DNA of 64,000 bases from Gracilibacillus halotolerans. GTDB taxonomy: Bacteria > Bacillota > Bacilli > Bacillales > Amphibacillaceae. The stretch is from NCBI RefSeq assembly GCF_014206945.1, contig NZ_JACHON010000008.1, positions 1 through 64,000 of the forward strand, read 5' to 3'. The translations under genes and the position numbers were made by a program. This document shows positions 54,895 through 63,523 of the stretch, piece by piece (the first letter of the stretch is position 1; each line of letters begins with the position of its first letter). The notes beneath the pieces were generated by a model. The model had not been told where the DNA came from, made no database searches, and was given only the letters and a program-made list of their open reading frames with translations.

Positions 54895-55311
54895 TCATAC
54901 CTTTTCAATTGAATCGTCCACAATTTTATCCTTTCTTCTCAATCCTAAAACGCCTGCTATAATAAAGAAGATAGAGGCATAAAATACATCACTAAATGAA
55001 ATTATTGTAGTAGTAATTCCAACAATAAATAGGATACCACCTGCAATTTTTGGTTTATAGGGTTTATGAAATAGAATAATAGCTACAATGGCAGTAATAC
55101 TGGCAACGATGCCCATCCTTGTAATCAACTCTGTATGTTCAACGACTTTTTCTAATTGTATTTCTTCCGTACCATCCGTTGAATTAGTCTTTATCGCATT
55201 TAATAATTTCTCCGTAAAAATCAAAGGTTTCATTACAATTACAAGGAAGACACTGAACAAATAAAGGAACCCTCCTATAATTATCAGAACTACTTCTGTT
55301 GTCCTGTTCAT
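54895..55311 (-). CDS. DUF4064 family membrane protein 2
   Basis: A 138-aa protein with four membrane segments; N-terminus NRTTEVVLIIIGGFLYLFSVFLVIVM is shared with the copy at 56218, as are FHKPYKPKIAGGILFIVGI and the final helix with LGLRRKDK. Function unknown. Confidence 0.78.
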   Translation of the reverse strand: MNRTTEVVLIIIGGFLYLFSVFLVIVMKPLIFTEKLLNAIKTNSTDGTEEIQLEKVVEHTELITRMGIVASITAIVAIILFHKPYKPKIAGGILFIVGITTTIISFSDVFYASIFFIIAGVLGLRRKDKIVDDSIEKV

Positions 55312-55386
55312 CTATAACCTCCCCTTGTAATTACTATCCTCTACACAAATGGCAATTATGAATCCCAAAAAGTATTCGCTGACAGA

Positions 55387-56094
55387 TTATTTCACTCCAC
55401 CAAAAACTGCTATTTCCATCCATTTAAAATAACAATCTACATGATTAAATCCTAAGTCTCTCAACCAATCAAGCTGAATATCTACCCTTTCAAGGATATT
55501 ATCTTCTTTGTCAGAACGGTTGTGATAGTCCTTCGCAACTTCTTCTACGTTTTTGTTATTATGAGACGCTAAATGTTGAATAAACAAATCATCATATAAT
55601 TCCTCTACTTTAGCTGATGCGGACACTACATGTTCTATATTAATAAACATTCCACCATTGGATAAAAGGGAGTATATTTCGTGATACAATTCTTTCTTCT
55701 GTTCATTCGGAAGGTGATGTATGGCAAACCCTGAAACAATGCAATCGACTTCATTTTGTTCTATAAGACTGGTAATCGATTCACTAAGGTCGGCATGGAT
55801 AATGGTACAACGATCATTAAATCTACTCATATGTTCTTTCGCTGCGTCAATCATTGGTTTAGAATGATCGATTAATATTGCTGAAGCATCAGGATAAGTA
55901 CGTAACAATACTTCTGCTAGAAAACCATTCCCACATCCCAAATCCACAATCGTTTTTGGATTTTGACAAAAATGATGGACTAAATTTAGCATCAAGTTTA
56001 CTTGTTCCGCACCAAACGGAATACCACCACGTACCTGTTCCAAATAATGAGTTGTGATATCGCCTCGTTGCCAGTTAGTTGTCGCCATATTCAC
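55387..56094 (-). CDS. Class I SAM-dependent methyltransferase
   Basis: A 235-aa methyltransferase: motif I IVDLGCGNGFLAEVLL, acidic post-I residue in LIDHSKPMIDAA, motif II DCIVSGFAIHHLPN. The FAIHHLP sequence recalls UbiE/Tam-type small-molecule or tRNA methyltransferases. No substrate can be assigned. It separates two of the DUF4064 genes. Confidence 0.85.
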   Translation of the reverse strand: MNMATTNWQRGDITTHYLEQVRGGIPFGAEQVNLMLNLVHHFCQNPKTIVDLGCGNGFLAEVLLRTYPDASAILIDHSKPMIDAAKEHMSRFNDRCTIIHADLSESITSLIEQNEVDCIVSGFAIHHLPNEQKKELYHEIYSLLSNGGMFINIEHVVSASAKVEELYDDLFIQHLASHNNKNVEEVAKDYHNRSDKEDNILERVDIQLDWLRDLGFNHVDCYFKWMEIAVFGGVK

Positions 56095-56109
56095 ATCCTC
56101 CTTTTAGGT

Positions 56110-56156
56110 AAAAAAACGGCTCCAAATAGTTTCATATTAACTACTAGGAGCCGCTG
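56110..56156 (-). terminator. Terminator after the third DUF4064 gene
   Basis: On the minus strand CGGCTCC and GGAGCCG with further pairing (TAGTAGTT/AAACTATT) are followed by TTTTTTT. Confidence 0.88.
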
Positions 56157-56217
56157 TTTATTGTCATCTGTCTACTTTCTCTAACTCATGATAATTAGTG
56201 ATTGATTGAATATTATT

Positions 56218-56634
56218 TTATTGAACACTCGCAAATGTATCGTCTTCTAACTTTTTCTTTCTCACTAATCCCATAATACCTGGGATAATATAGAACAATT
56301 GGAGAGTAAGTATACCTACAACAAGCAGAATAATTCCCGCTACTTTCGGTTTATTGTCTCCTTTAAATAGGATCATAGCAACGATACCAGCAATTATCGC
56401 AATGATACCAATTACAATGATAACTACCATAAATGAGCCTAGCGAATCAAACATATCTAATGCCATCTGACTGTCTTCGGCACTAAGGTCATTTATAGCT
56501 GGATCATTTAAGAAATCATTTCGAAATTCTTCTGTTTTAAAAACCGTATTCATTACACCTGCAAAAAACATACCTATCAAGTAAAAGAATGCTCCTATAA
56601 TCGTTAAAACTACTTCTGCTGTTCTTCTCATCAT
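56218..56634 (-). CDS. DUF4064 family membrane protein 3
   Basis: A 138-aa four-helix membrane protein: RRTAEVVLTIIGAFFYLIGMFFAGVM, an extracytoplasmic loop rich in Asp (NDPAINDLSAEDSQMALDMFD), then GDNKPKVAGIILLVVGIL. It lies 15 bases after the ABC permease gene and is probably co-transcribed with it, hinting at a link with the exporter. Two consecutive ATG codons follow AGGAGG. Confidence 0.8.
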   Translation of the reverse strand: MMRRTAEVVLTIIGAFFYLIGMFFAGVMNTVFKTEEFRNDFLNDPAINDLSAEDSQMALDMFDSLGSFMVVIIVIGIIAIIAGIVAMILFKGDNKPKVAGIILLVVGILTLQLFYIIPGIMGLVRKKKLEDDTFASVQ

Positions 56635-56649
56635 TATTTCCTCCTTTTG

Positions 56650-57603
56650 TTATGCACCAGCAACATCTCGCTTGGTAAATGCCAACCAAGACACTACTAA
56701 AAATATAATATAATAGATTGCGATAATCGCAATAGAAAATCCTAAAGTCATTCCTTCTATTACCGGTACCCCATTCCCCATATATTGATTTAAGTTCGTA
56801 TTAGCAAACAAGATATATTTTGCCCATTCATAGTTTGATAACATCGCTACAACTGTAGTTCCTGTGAACATGAGAAAAATGGATGTTCCGATAGCCATAC
56901 CGCTATTTCGAAACAGACTAGATATCATAAAAGCAAAAGTTGCCATCATTACTAAATTTATCATATTTAAACCGTATTGTGTGAAAATCTCGCCAAATAT
57001 ACTTGTTTCTTTCGGACCGTCTACACTCATTTGAACAATGGTCGGATTTAAACCATTTAAACCAAAGAATAGACTCCCTATAATCATACTGGATATGAAT
57101 AAAAATAATAACATAATCATCGAAAAAAGCAAGACCGTTACATATTTAGATAATAATATCTTAGTACGTGAGATAGGACGTATTAATAGTAGTTTAATCG
57201 TACCTAAACGGTATTCGCTCGCTATAATTCCAGCTGCGATAATAATCGTAAACAAACTAATCATCGAAGAGAGCCCTGCATTTTCCATTGTGAATTGCCA
57301 TGCATCATACGGTAATGGTTTAATATCATTTTCTATATGGTAGTTATTAATAGCAATTTCATCTGTGAACATTCCATACATATACTCGTCTTCTTCATTC
57401 ATTTCCTCAAGATTAGCTGTTTCTACCCGAAGCTCCTCTTTCCAATTATCGTCTACTTCTGTTGTTGTCACACTTTCGCTAAAAAATTCAATCACCGCGC
57501 CGAATAAGATGATAACTAATAAAATAGCATACATAATCCAAGTAGATATTCGCTGGGAGAGTTTCATATTTTCATTTTGTAATAAAGCTATAAAATTATG
57601 CAA
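56650..57603 (-). CDS. ABC transporter permease (ABC-2 type)
   Basis: About 317 aa with six hydrophobic segments and a large first extracytoplasmic loop (residues 35-110). SEYRLGTIKLLLIRPISRTKILLSKY is typical of ABC-2 permeases of the bacitracin/lantibiotic resistance type. The likely start is TTG 57601-57603, eight bases inside the ATPase end and eight bases after GGGGAG; an ATG at 57627 is also in frame. Confidence 0.85.
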   Translation of the reverse strand: MHNFIALLQNENMKLSQRISTWIMYAILLVIILFGAVIEFFSESVTTTEVDDNWKEELRVETANLEEMNEEDEYMYGMFTDEIAINNYHIENDIKPLPYDAWQFTMENAGLSSMISLFTIIIAAGIIASEYRLGTIKLLLIRPISRTKILLSKYVTVLLFSMIMLLFLFISSMIIGSLFFGLNGLNPTIVQMSVDGPKETSIFGEIFTQYGLNMINLVMMATFAFMISSLFRNSGMAIGTSIFLMFTGTTVVAMLSNYEWAKYILFANTNLNQYMGNGVPVIEGMTLGFSIAIIAIYYIIFLVVSWLAFTKRDVAGA

Positions 57604-58513
57604 TCGTATTCTCCCCAATCCGTTCAAAGAATTTATCCTCTAAACTTGTCTTTTCCACGTTAACTTCATAAATTTGAATGTCTGCTTGTACAAGACTCTT
57701 TATAATGTCAGGGATTTGCTCTCTCGTTGCCTTAACTGTAATGGAATGCTCTCCCTCGCTCTTAATAGGAAACGAAGATACGATTTCCATCGCTTCTTTC
57801 AACGGTGACACGTTAAGTGTAACGCTCAGTTCTGTATTTTCCTCGTCGTCTTGTGAGTCTTTCACGTCTTCAACTGATAATAACTCTCCATTTTTAATGA
57901 TACCAATTCGATCACACATCAATTCAATCTCTGAAAGTAAGTGACTGGACACAATAACAGAGACATCCTCTTCTTCCGCAAGCTTACGTATGTATTGACG
58001 GATTTCTCTAATTCCAGCAGGATCTAAACCATTTGTAGGCTCATCCAAAATAAGAATCGACGGGCGATGTAGAAGTGCCTGAGCTACCCCTAACCGTTGT
58101 CTCATCCCTAATGAATACCTACCTGCTTTTTCTTTAATCGCTTTTTGCAATCCGACCAATTGAATCACTTCATGAATTCGCTCATCTGTTATCCCTGGTA
58201 TCATCCGAGCATAGTGTTTTAAATTCTTCCATCCAGATAGGAAGGGATACATTTCAGGGTTTTCTACAATTGCTCCTACATGTCGAACTGCATTTTTATA
58301 ATCTTTTCTTATACTGTGTCCTTCGATTTGAATATCTCCTGACGTCATTTTCATCAGACCGACCATCATACGAATCGTAGTCGTTTTCCCTGCACCGTTG
58401 GGACCGAGTAGTCCGAAAACTTCTCCTTTATGTATCGATAGATTCAAATCTTTAATAATGTGCTTCTTCCCTATATTTTTGTTTACGTTAATTAACTCCA
58501 TTGCTACATTCAA
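57596..58513 (-). CDS. ABC transporter ATP-binding protein (BcrA-like)
   Basis: A 305-aa ATPase: Walker A GPNGAGKTT, signature YSLGMRQRLGVAQALL, Walker B ILILDEPTNGLDPAG, switch SSHLLSEIE, and an acidic C-terminal extension (DSQDDEENTELSVTL). It belongs to the BcrA/DrrA subclass. Start TTG 58513 lies eight bases after AAAGGAGGT. A short dyad, ATTACgaataGTAAT (58544-58558), lies just upstream and could be an operator. Confidence 0.9.
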   Translation of the reverse strand: MNVAMELINVNKNIGKKHIIKDLNLSIHKGEVFGLLGPNGAGKTTTIRMMVGLMKMTSGDIQIEGHSIRKDYKNAVRHVGAIVENPEMYPFLSGWKNLKHYARMIPGITDERIHEVIQLVGLQKAIKEKAGRYSLGMRQRLGVAQALLHRPSILILDEPTNGLDPAGIREIRQYIRKLAEEEDVSVIVSSHLLSEIELMCDRIGIIKNGELLSVEDVKDSQDDEENTELSVTLNVSPLKEAMEIVSSFPIKSEGEHSITVKATREQIPDIIKSLVQADIQIYEVNVEKTSLEDKFFERIGENTIA

Positions 58514-58742
58514 TAAAATACCTCCTTTATCTATCTATATTACATTACGAATAGTAATACAAAATGTTTCAAAAATTTAAAATATTTTTCATTATAGTTC
58601 AATTTTGTTGGTGATTTTTCGAAGAGAACATGACAGTATAGAGTGTAATGAGAGTAGTTTATTTTAAATTCTAATCAAATGAATCTAAATGTATTACACC
58701 TATCATAAACATAAAATTACTACTTTACTTAAATTTACACGA
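58514..58742. other. Intergenic region upstream of the BcrA-like ATPase
   Basis: AT-rich gap. Apart from the dyad at 58544-58558 and the pdxK terminator next to it, no gene, repeat or RNA element is recognised. Confidence 0.5.
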
Positions 58743-58775
58743 AGAAAACCAAGTCATGCATGTACTGACTTGGTT
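58743..58775 (-). terminator. Terminator after the pdxK-like gene
   Basis: On the minus strand AACCAAGTCA and TGACTTGGTT (about 58747-58774) pair around GTACATGCA and are followed by TTCTTC. Confidence 0.75.
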
Positions 58776-58813
58776 TCCTCACATTTCTATTTTATCTATA
58801 TTGCAAAAAATCC

Positions 58814-59611
58814 TCATCCATCATTACATTGCCGATAAGCTCCATGCCTTACTGAGCCAACACCTTCACCAAAGGATAGACTGTGCTTAATTGCCTGATA
58901 AACCACGTCCTTGCTTATCTTCACAGCTTCATAAACAGGCGTGTTTTTCGCTAATTCTGCTGTTAAGCACGCTGCAAAGGTACAACCTGCGCCGCTTGTA
59001 TTCACCGTCTTTATTGCTTCATTTCTAAGCACGTATGACTCCTGACCGTTATAATAAACGTCGATTGCTTCTTGTCCTACAACCCCACCAGTAAGTACAA
59101 CGTGTTTTGCACCAAGCTTATGCAAATCGATTGCAGCTTGAATTAACTCACTTTTTTCAGCTATTACCTCTCGGTCCAATAATTTAGAGGCTTCTAGACG
59201 ATTAGGTGTTATAACGGTAGCCTTTGGTATTAATTCATTTTTCAATACAGTAATCGCGCTATCCTGTAATAGTTGCGAACCCATTTTCCCAACCATTACT
59301 GGATCAACCACAAGAGTAGATGTTGATTGCGAATCAATTAACTCGACAGTCTTCTTAATTATTTCCTCTGAAAATAGCATGCCTGTCTTTATGGCATCGA
59401 AGCCCACCCTTTCCTGGATGGTATAAAATTGATCTTCAATTTCTTCTATAGAACGGATATATATGCCTTTGGTAGCTTTTGAATGGCGTGCAACAGTAGC
59501 GGTAATGACTGCCATGCCATAAACATCTCTTTCTTGAAAAGTTTTCAAATCTGCCTGGATCCCAGCACTACCTTGTGCAGCTGCTCCAGCAATGGTTACA
59601 ACACGCTTCAT
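58814..59611 (-). CDS. pdxK: PdxK/ThiD-family kinase (pyridoxine kinase-like)
   Basis: About 265 aa in the ribokinase fold. DAIKTGML, VDPVMVGK and the anion-hole NTSGAGCTFAA identify the ThiD/PdxK group; the C-terminal VGSVRHGAYR resembles Staphylococcus PdxK rather than ThiD. The usual N-terminal substrate loop [16 protein letters not shown] is altered to [16 protein letters not shown], losing the Ser-Asp pair. ATG 59609-59611 has GAGGTG upstream; GTG 59620 lies within it. It could phosphorylate pyridoxal or HMP. Confidence 0.7.
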   Translation of the reverse strand: MKRVVTIAGAAAQGSAGIQADLKTFQERDVYGMAVITATVARHSKATKGIYIRSIEEIEDQFYTIQERVGFDAIKTGMLFSEEIIKKTVELIDSQSTSTLVVDPVMVGKMGSQLLQDSAITVLKNELIPKATVITPNRLEASKLLDREVIAEKSELIQAAIDLHKLGAKHVVLTGGVVGQEAIDVYYNGQESYVLRNEAIKTVNTSGAGCTFAACLTAELAKNTPVYEAVKISKDVVYQAIKHSLSFGEGVGSVRHGAYRQCNDG

Positions 59612-59641
59612 GTCTGACACCTCTATTTCTCCAGTTAACTG

Positions 59642-60118
59642 TTAGATTGCAATAAAGAACCAAATAATCATGACGAGTTGAATCACTATTTTGGCAATCG
59701 TTCCGCTTAGAAAACCAATGAGAGATCCTACAGCCGCCAACATAGCTTCTTTTCCTGTTTTCTTTATAATAAGTTCGGTAATAAATACGGCCACAAACGG
59801 TACGATAATGATTCCAAAAGGCGGGATAATAAAAGAACCAACAATCACTCCAATTGCAGCCACTCTTTCACCAGCTTTACTTCCACCATACTTTTTCACA
59901 AAATAACTATTCGCAACAATATCAGCAAAAATTAATATAACGGTCCAGATTGACATTGCAATCCAGAATACTACACCGATATTCGTGTCTGTTAGCAAGA
60001 ATTGGTAGATAAAAAATCCAATCCATAGCATCAGTACGGATGGTATAATCGGAAAAATCATACCTGCAAATGCTGCAATAAAACTTACAACAATCAATAT
60101 CCACCATAAAACTTCCAC
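59642..60118 (-). CDS. DUF456 membrane protein, YqgC-like
   Basis: A 158-aa protein with about four membrane segments; IFPIIPSVLMLWIGFFIYQ and KKYGGSKAGERVAAIGVIVGSFIIPPFGIIIVPFVAVFITELI are typical of DUF456. Function unknown. It lies 30 bases upstream of the pdxK-like gene on the same strand, so an operon is likely. Confidence 0.85.
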   Translation of the reverse strand: MEVLWWILIVVSFIAAFAGMIFPIIPSVLMLWIGFFIYQFLLTDTNIGVVFWIAMSIWTVILIFADIVANSYFVKKYGGSKAGERVAAIGVIVGSFIIPPFGIIIVPFVAVFITELIIKKTGKEAMLAAVGSLIGFLSGTIAKIVIQLVMIIWFFIAI

Positions 60119-60203
60119 TTAGCAACTCCTCTTTCTCTATGTTTTTAAGTTGTAATCTGCGATTATTCTTCCTTAAGGTTTAATAATACCATTTTCGCGG
60201 AAA

Positions 60204-60236
60204 AGGAAAAAGCCTAGCTGAATATCCAGCTAGGTA
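60204..60236 (-). terminator. Terminator after the PfpI-family gene
   Basis: On the minus strand ACCTAGCTGG and CAGCTAGGC pair around a short loop and are followed by TTTTTCC. Confidence 0.88.
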
Positions 60237-60271
60237 AACTTCCCCTTATGACTTCCATTACTCGGTCTCTT

Positions 60272-60799
60272 TTATGCTTGTTCTGCTAAGCGGTCCGCAA
60301 ATGCTTTCACATATGGCGGTAAATCAGGTGGTCTTCTACTAGAAATAATATGTCCATCCGTAACTACTGCTTCATCAAACCAGAGTGAGCCTGCATTTGT
60401 CATGTCATCTTTAATTCCAGGTGTACTTGTTACTTTCTTTCCTCGCAGGATACCGGCAGAAATTAATACCCAACCCGCATGGCAAATTTGTCCAATTGGC
60501 TTTTGTTGTTCATCCATTGTACGAACCATATCTAACACTTCTGGATATCGTCTTAATTTATCAGGAGCCCAACCACCAGGAACTAAAATACCATCATAAT
60601 CATCAATATTAATATCATTAAAAGCAAAATCACTAGTAGCAGGAACACCGTATTTTCCGATATACGTTTTCCCTTTTTCTTCCCCTACAAGATCCACCTG
60701 TGTTCCTTCTTCTCTCAAACGAAGGACAGGGTACCATAGCTCTAAATCTTCAAATTCTTCATCTACGAGCGCAATTACTTTTTTATTAGCTAAGCGCAA
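60272..60799 (-). CDS. PfpI/DJ-1 family protein (YfkM-like)
   Basis: A 175-aa class I glutamine amidotransferase-like protein: nucleophile elbow ICHAGWVLISAG with Cys near residue 105 and His next to it, and Glu near residue 16 (DEEFEDLEL). It resembles B. subtilis YfkM, a general stress protein, and PfpI-type proteases or deglycases. Activity is not determined by sequence. GGAGG precedes the ATG. Confidence 0.88.
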   Translation of the reverse strand: MRLANKKVIALVDEEFEDLELWYPVLRLREEGTQVDLVGEEKGKTYIGKYGVPATSDFAFNDINIDDYDGILVPGGWAPDKLRRYPEVLDMVRTMDEQQKPIGQICHAGWVLISAGILRGKKVTSTPGIKDDMTNAGSLWFDEAVVTDGHIISSRRPPDLPPYVKAFADRLAEQA

Positions 60800-60862
60800 T
60801 TGATAGCCTCCTTTTATAACGACTCTATTATTAGTTTAACAAATATAAATAAGAAGTTCGAA

Positions 60863-61513
60863 TTAACGAACGCTAAACTGAAGATGTTCTGAAAATACTC
60901 TCGCCATTCTCTCAGGATTCTCTGCTTTAGAAATAGAGGAAATAACGGATACTCCGTCAGCTCCAGAATGGATTAAATCAAAAACGTGACCTAATCGAAT
61001 CCCACCAATCGTGACAATTGGCAAATTGCCAACAGCCTCTCTTATCGCCTGTAATCCTTCCGTTCCGATGGGCTTTTTTGCATCTTCCTTTGTTTTCGTA
61101 GCATAGATGGGACCTACTCCGATATAATCGGCACCATTTTCTTTTGCGGTAACGGCCTGGTCGGTATTAGTAGCAGATACTCCAATTATCCAATTCTTTG
61201 GACAGATCGCTCGAATTTCTTCAATTGGCTTATCATCCTGACCAACATGCACACCATCTGCACCTATTTCAAGAGCTAAGTCGATATCATCATTCACAAG
61301 AAAAGGCACATTATATTGTTGGCATAAGGCTTGCATTTGTTTCGCTAGTTCTACTTTTTCTAATCCTTGCCTTGCTCCTATACCCTTTTCTCTAAATTGA
61401 AAAAGGGTAATACCTCCTTTTAAAGCATCCTCGAGCACGGATAAGACATTCGTATCCTCTGGCACATTATTGCTACCTAAAATAAAGTACAATCGTAACC
61501 ATGATTTATCCAT
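60863..61513 (-). CDS. thiE: Thiamine-phosphate synthase
   Basis: A 216-aa TIM-barrel enzyme joining HMP-PP and hydroxyethylthiazole phosphate. [49 protein letters not shown] and VTIGGI are the family motifs. Its ATG overlaps the thiM end by eight bases. Last gene of the thi operon. Confidence 0.95.
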   Translation of the reverse strand: MDKSWLRLYFILGSNNVPEDTNVLSVLEDALKGGITLFQFREKGIGARQGLEKVELAKQMQALCQQYNVPFLVNDDIDLALEIGADGVHVGQDDKPIEEIRAICPKNWIIGVSATNTDQAVTAKENGADYIGVGPIYATKTKEDAKKPIGTEGLQAIREAVGNLPIVTIGGIRLGHVFDLIHSGADGVSVISSISKAENPERMARVFSEHLQFSVR

Positions 61514-62312
61514 TAGACTTTACCGCCTCTGTAAAAGGACTAACACGCTTATTCTCTTCCACTATTTCACTTGTTGTGTCGTACAATGAGTTCAAAAATT
61601 CTATTTGAAAGGAACCTGGCAAGGACGTCTTTTTCGCTGCTCGTTCCGCTGCTACTCCATAAAACGATAATGCCGATTCTGCAGCTTGTAAAACATTTTT
61701 CTCGACTGCTAAAAATGCTCCTATAACAGATGATAATAAGCACCCGGCACCAGTTACCTTTGTAAGTAATGGGTGTCCGTTGAAAATACTGATCCCTTCT
61801 TTACCGTCCCAAACAACATCTTCAGGTCCAGTAATGACGATAGGAACTTTCCATTGATTAAATGCCTGCTTCGCCAGTTCTTCCTTAGCTAATTCTGATA
61901 TACCGTCTACACCCTTTACCTCCGTCTCAACACCAGATAAAGCCGCTATTTCTCCACTGTTTCCACGGATTAATGATAGTTCCACTTCTTCGATAATACG
62001 ATGTGCTGCCTTCGTGCGCATCGAGGTCGCTCCTGCTCCAACTGGATCTAACACAACAGGAGTACCGTTCTTATTAGCTGATTTTCCCGCTAGTACCATC
62101 GCTTCTACTTGTTCGGTCGTTAATGTACCAATATTTAGTATGACAGCTCCTGCTATTGATGCCATCTCTTCCACTTCTTCTATCGCATTCGCCATAACTG
62201 GAGCTGCGCCAACGGCATACAATCCGTTCGCCGTAAAATTAGTGACAACTTTGTTCGTAATATTATGAATAAGAGGTTCATTTTCTCTAACTTTATCTAA
62301 TAGGTGCCCCAT
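61506..62312 (-). CDS. thiM: Hydroxyethylthiazole kinase
   Basis: About 268 aa of ribokinase-like fold: [43 protein letters not shown] and the anion hole [22 protein letters not shown] with catalytic Cys. It phosphorylates the thiazole for salvage. Start ATG 62310-62312 lies seven bases after GGGGAG; ATG 62318 is closer than ideal. The start overlaps the thiD end. Confidence 0.94.
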   Translation of the reverse strand: MGHLLDKVRENEPLIHNITNKVVTNFTANGLYAVGAAPVMANAIEEVEEMASIAGAVILNIGTLTTEQVEAMVLAGKSANKNGTPVVLDPVGAGATSMRTKAAHRIIEEVELSLIRGNSGEIAALSGVETEVKGVDGISELAKEELAKQAFNQWKVPIVITGPEDVVWDGKEGISIFNGHPLLTKVTGAGCLLSSVIGAFLAVEKNVLQAAESALSFYGVAAERAAKKTSLPGSFQIEFLNSLYDTTSEIVEENKRVSPFTEAVKSNG

Positions 62313-63135
62313 GAACATTCTCCCCTTCGTTCGGTAAACCTTGTAATCTTAAACCCCATGCATTCGTTGGTCCATTACCTTTTCCAATTTCAAGGCTAAA
62401 TTGAATCGCATCACGAATGAATTCCTTACCGATAGATGTAGCTTCCTCTATCGATTTACCTTTTGCTAATTCTGCGGCTATAGCTGCGGAAAACGTACAA
62501 CCAGTACCATGTGTATGTTTTGTCTGAAATCTTTCAGAATAATAAGACGTGTAATGACCATCCGTGTATAGGATGTCTTCTGTTTCCTCCCCTGTTAGAT
62601 GACCACCCTTTACAATTGCAGCTTTAGCACCCAATTCCTCTACAATATATTTGGCAGCAAGCTTCTGGTCTGCTTGCGTAGCAATTTCTATTCCAGTTAG
62701 TATTTCTGCTTCCGGAACATTTGGTGTTACGACCGTAGCTAGAGGGATTAGTGTTTCGCGGATGACTTGTCGAGATGTATCATCCATTAACGAATCACCA
62801 CTTTTTGCTACCATCACAGGATCTATCACATAAGGAATCGAACTGTTCTTTAATTTACGAGCTATTAATTCCATCATTTCTACAGTAGCAATCATTCCTG
62901 TTTTAATCGCATCAGGAGTAATATCTTCTAATACCGCATCTAATTGCTGTTCAATAAATGGGACGTCCAAATGCTGGACAGCGCGAACACCTTCTGTATT
63001 CTGTGCAACAACAGAAGTAACTACACTCATCCCAAATACTTCTCTTTCTTGAAAAACCTTTAAATCAGCTTGGATTCCTGCACCACCTGTTGGATCAGTA
63101 CCAGCTATTGTTAAAGCACTTTTTACTGTACTCAT
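62293..63135 (-). CDS. thiD: Hydroxymethylpyrimidine/phosphomethylpyrimidine kinase
   Basis: A 280-aa enzyme carrying the intact substrate loop [37 protein letters not shown] and the catalytic [17 protein letters not shown]. It phosphorylates HMP twice. GGGAGG precedes the ATG. First gene of thiDME, under the TPP riboswitch. This is the genuine ThiD, in contrast to the altered paralogue at 58814. Confidence 0.94.
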   Translation of the reverse strand: MSTVKSALTIAGTDPTGGAGIQADLKVFQEREVFGMSVVTSVVAQNTEGVRAVQHLDVPFIEQQLDAVLEDITPDAIKTGMIATVEMMELIARKLKNSSIPYVIDPVMVAKSGDSLMDDTSRQVIRETLIPLATVVTPNVPEAEILTGIEIATQADQKLAAKYIVEELGAKAAIVKGGHLTGEETEDILYTDGHYTSYYSERFQTKHTHGTGCTFSAAIAAELAKGKSIEEATSIGKEFIRDAIQFSLEIGKGNGPTNAWGLRLQGLPNEGENVHGAPIR

Positions 63136-63280
63136 TACAATTCCTCCCTAGATGGAGACAAAATCCATTTTTGCGTCTCCAATTTTTTCTTTAAAATGTT
63201 CTTCTCATTATGAAAACTTGATTAACGCAGTCGGTTGCCCTCATTGCACTAATACGTGAAACTTAAATTTTTATAGTAAA

Positions 63281-63313
63281 CAAAAAACCACCCCATATTA
63301 TTGGAGTGGTTTA
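63281..63313 (-). terminator. TPP-riboswitch terminator before thiD
   Basis: On the minus strand AAACCACTCC and GGGGTGGTTT pair and are followed by TTTTTTG. It lies between the TPP aptamer and thiD, about 145 bases before the start codon. Confidence 0.88.
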
Positions 63314-63387
63314 CAAAGACAATAAAGACGAATTTGTTCGTCCTTAACCTTCTAATTGTAAGAAGCATTCATTTGCCTTTTCGACCT

Positions 63388-63486
63388 CTCCACTTCCCTA
63401 CGCTGGTATTAACCAAGTTCAGGTTCGAAGGGATAAAGAATACGATTCTTATCTCAGCTGTTTTCACAGCACCCCTAGCGGAAAGT
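63388..63486 (-). promoter_or_regulatory. TPP riboswitch (THI element)
   Basis: The minus strand carries GCTAGGGGTGC, GCTGAGATAAGAA, CCCTTCGAACCTGAACTTGG and TAATACCAGCGTAGGGAAG, the conserved THI box blocks. It heads thiD-thiM-thiE. A TATACT -10 box for the transcript lies at 63491-63496; the -35 is unclear. Confidence 0.96.
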
Positions 63487-63523
63487 TACTAGTATATAAA
63501 TTTGAATTTCAATATATCATAGA

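Noticed and set aside
63153-63191. Plus-strand terminator-like stem (GGAGAC...GTCTCC then T run)
   Set aside because: There is no plus-strand gene for it to end; it may be a chance stem in the thiD leader and is not needed to explain riboswitch control.
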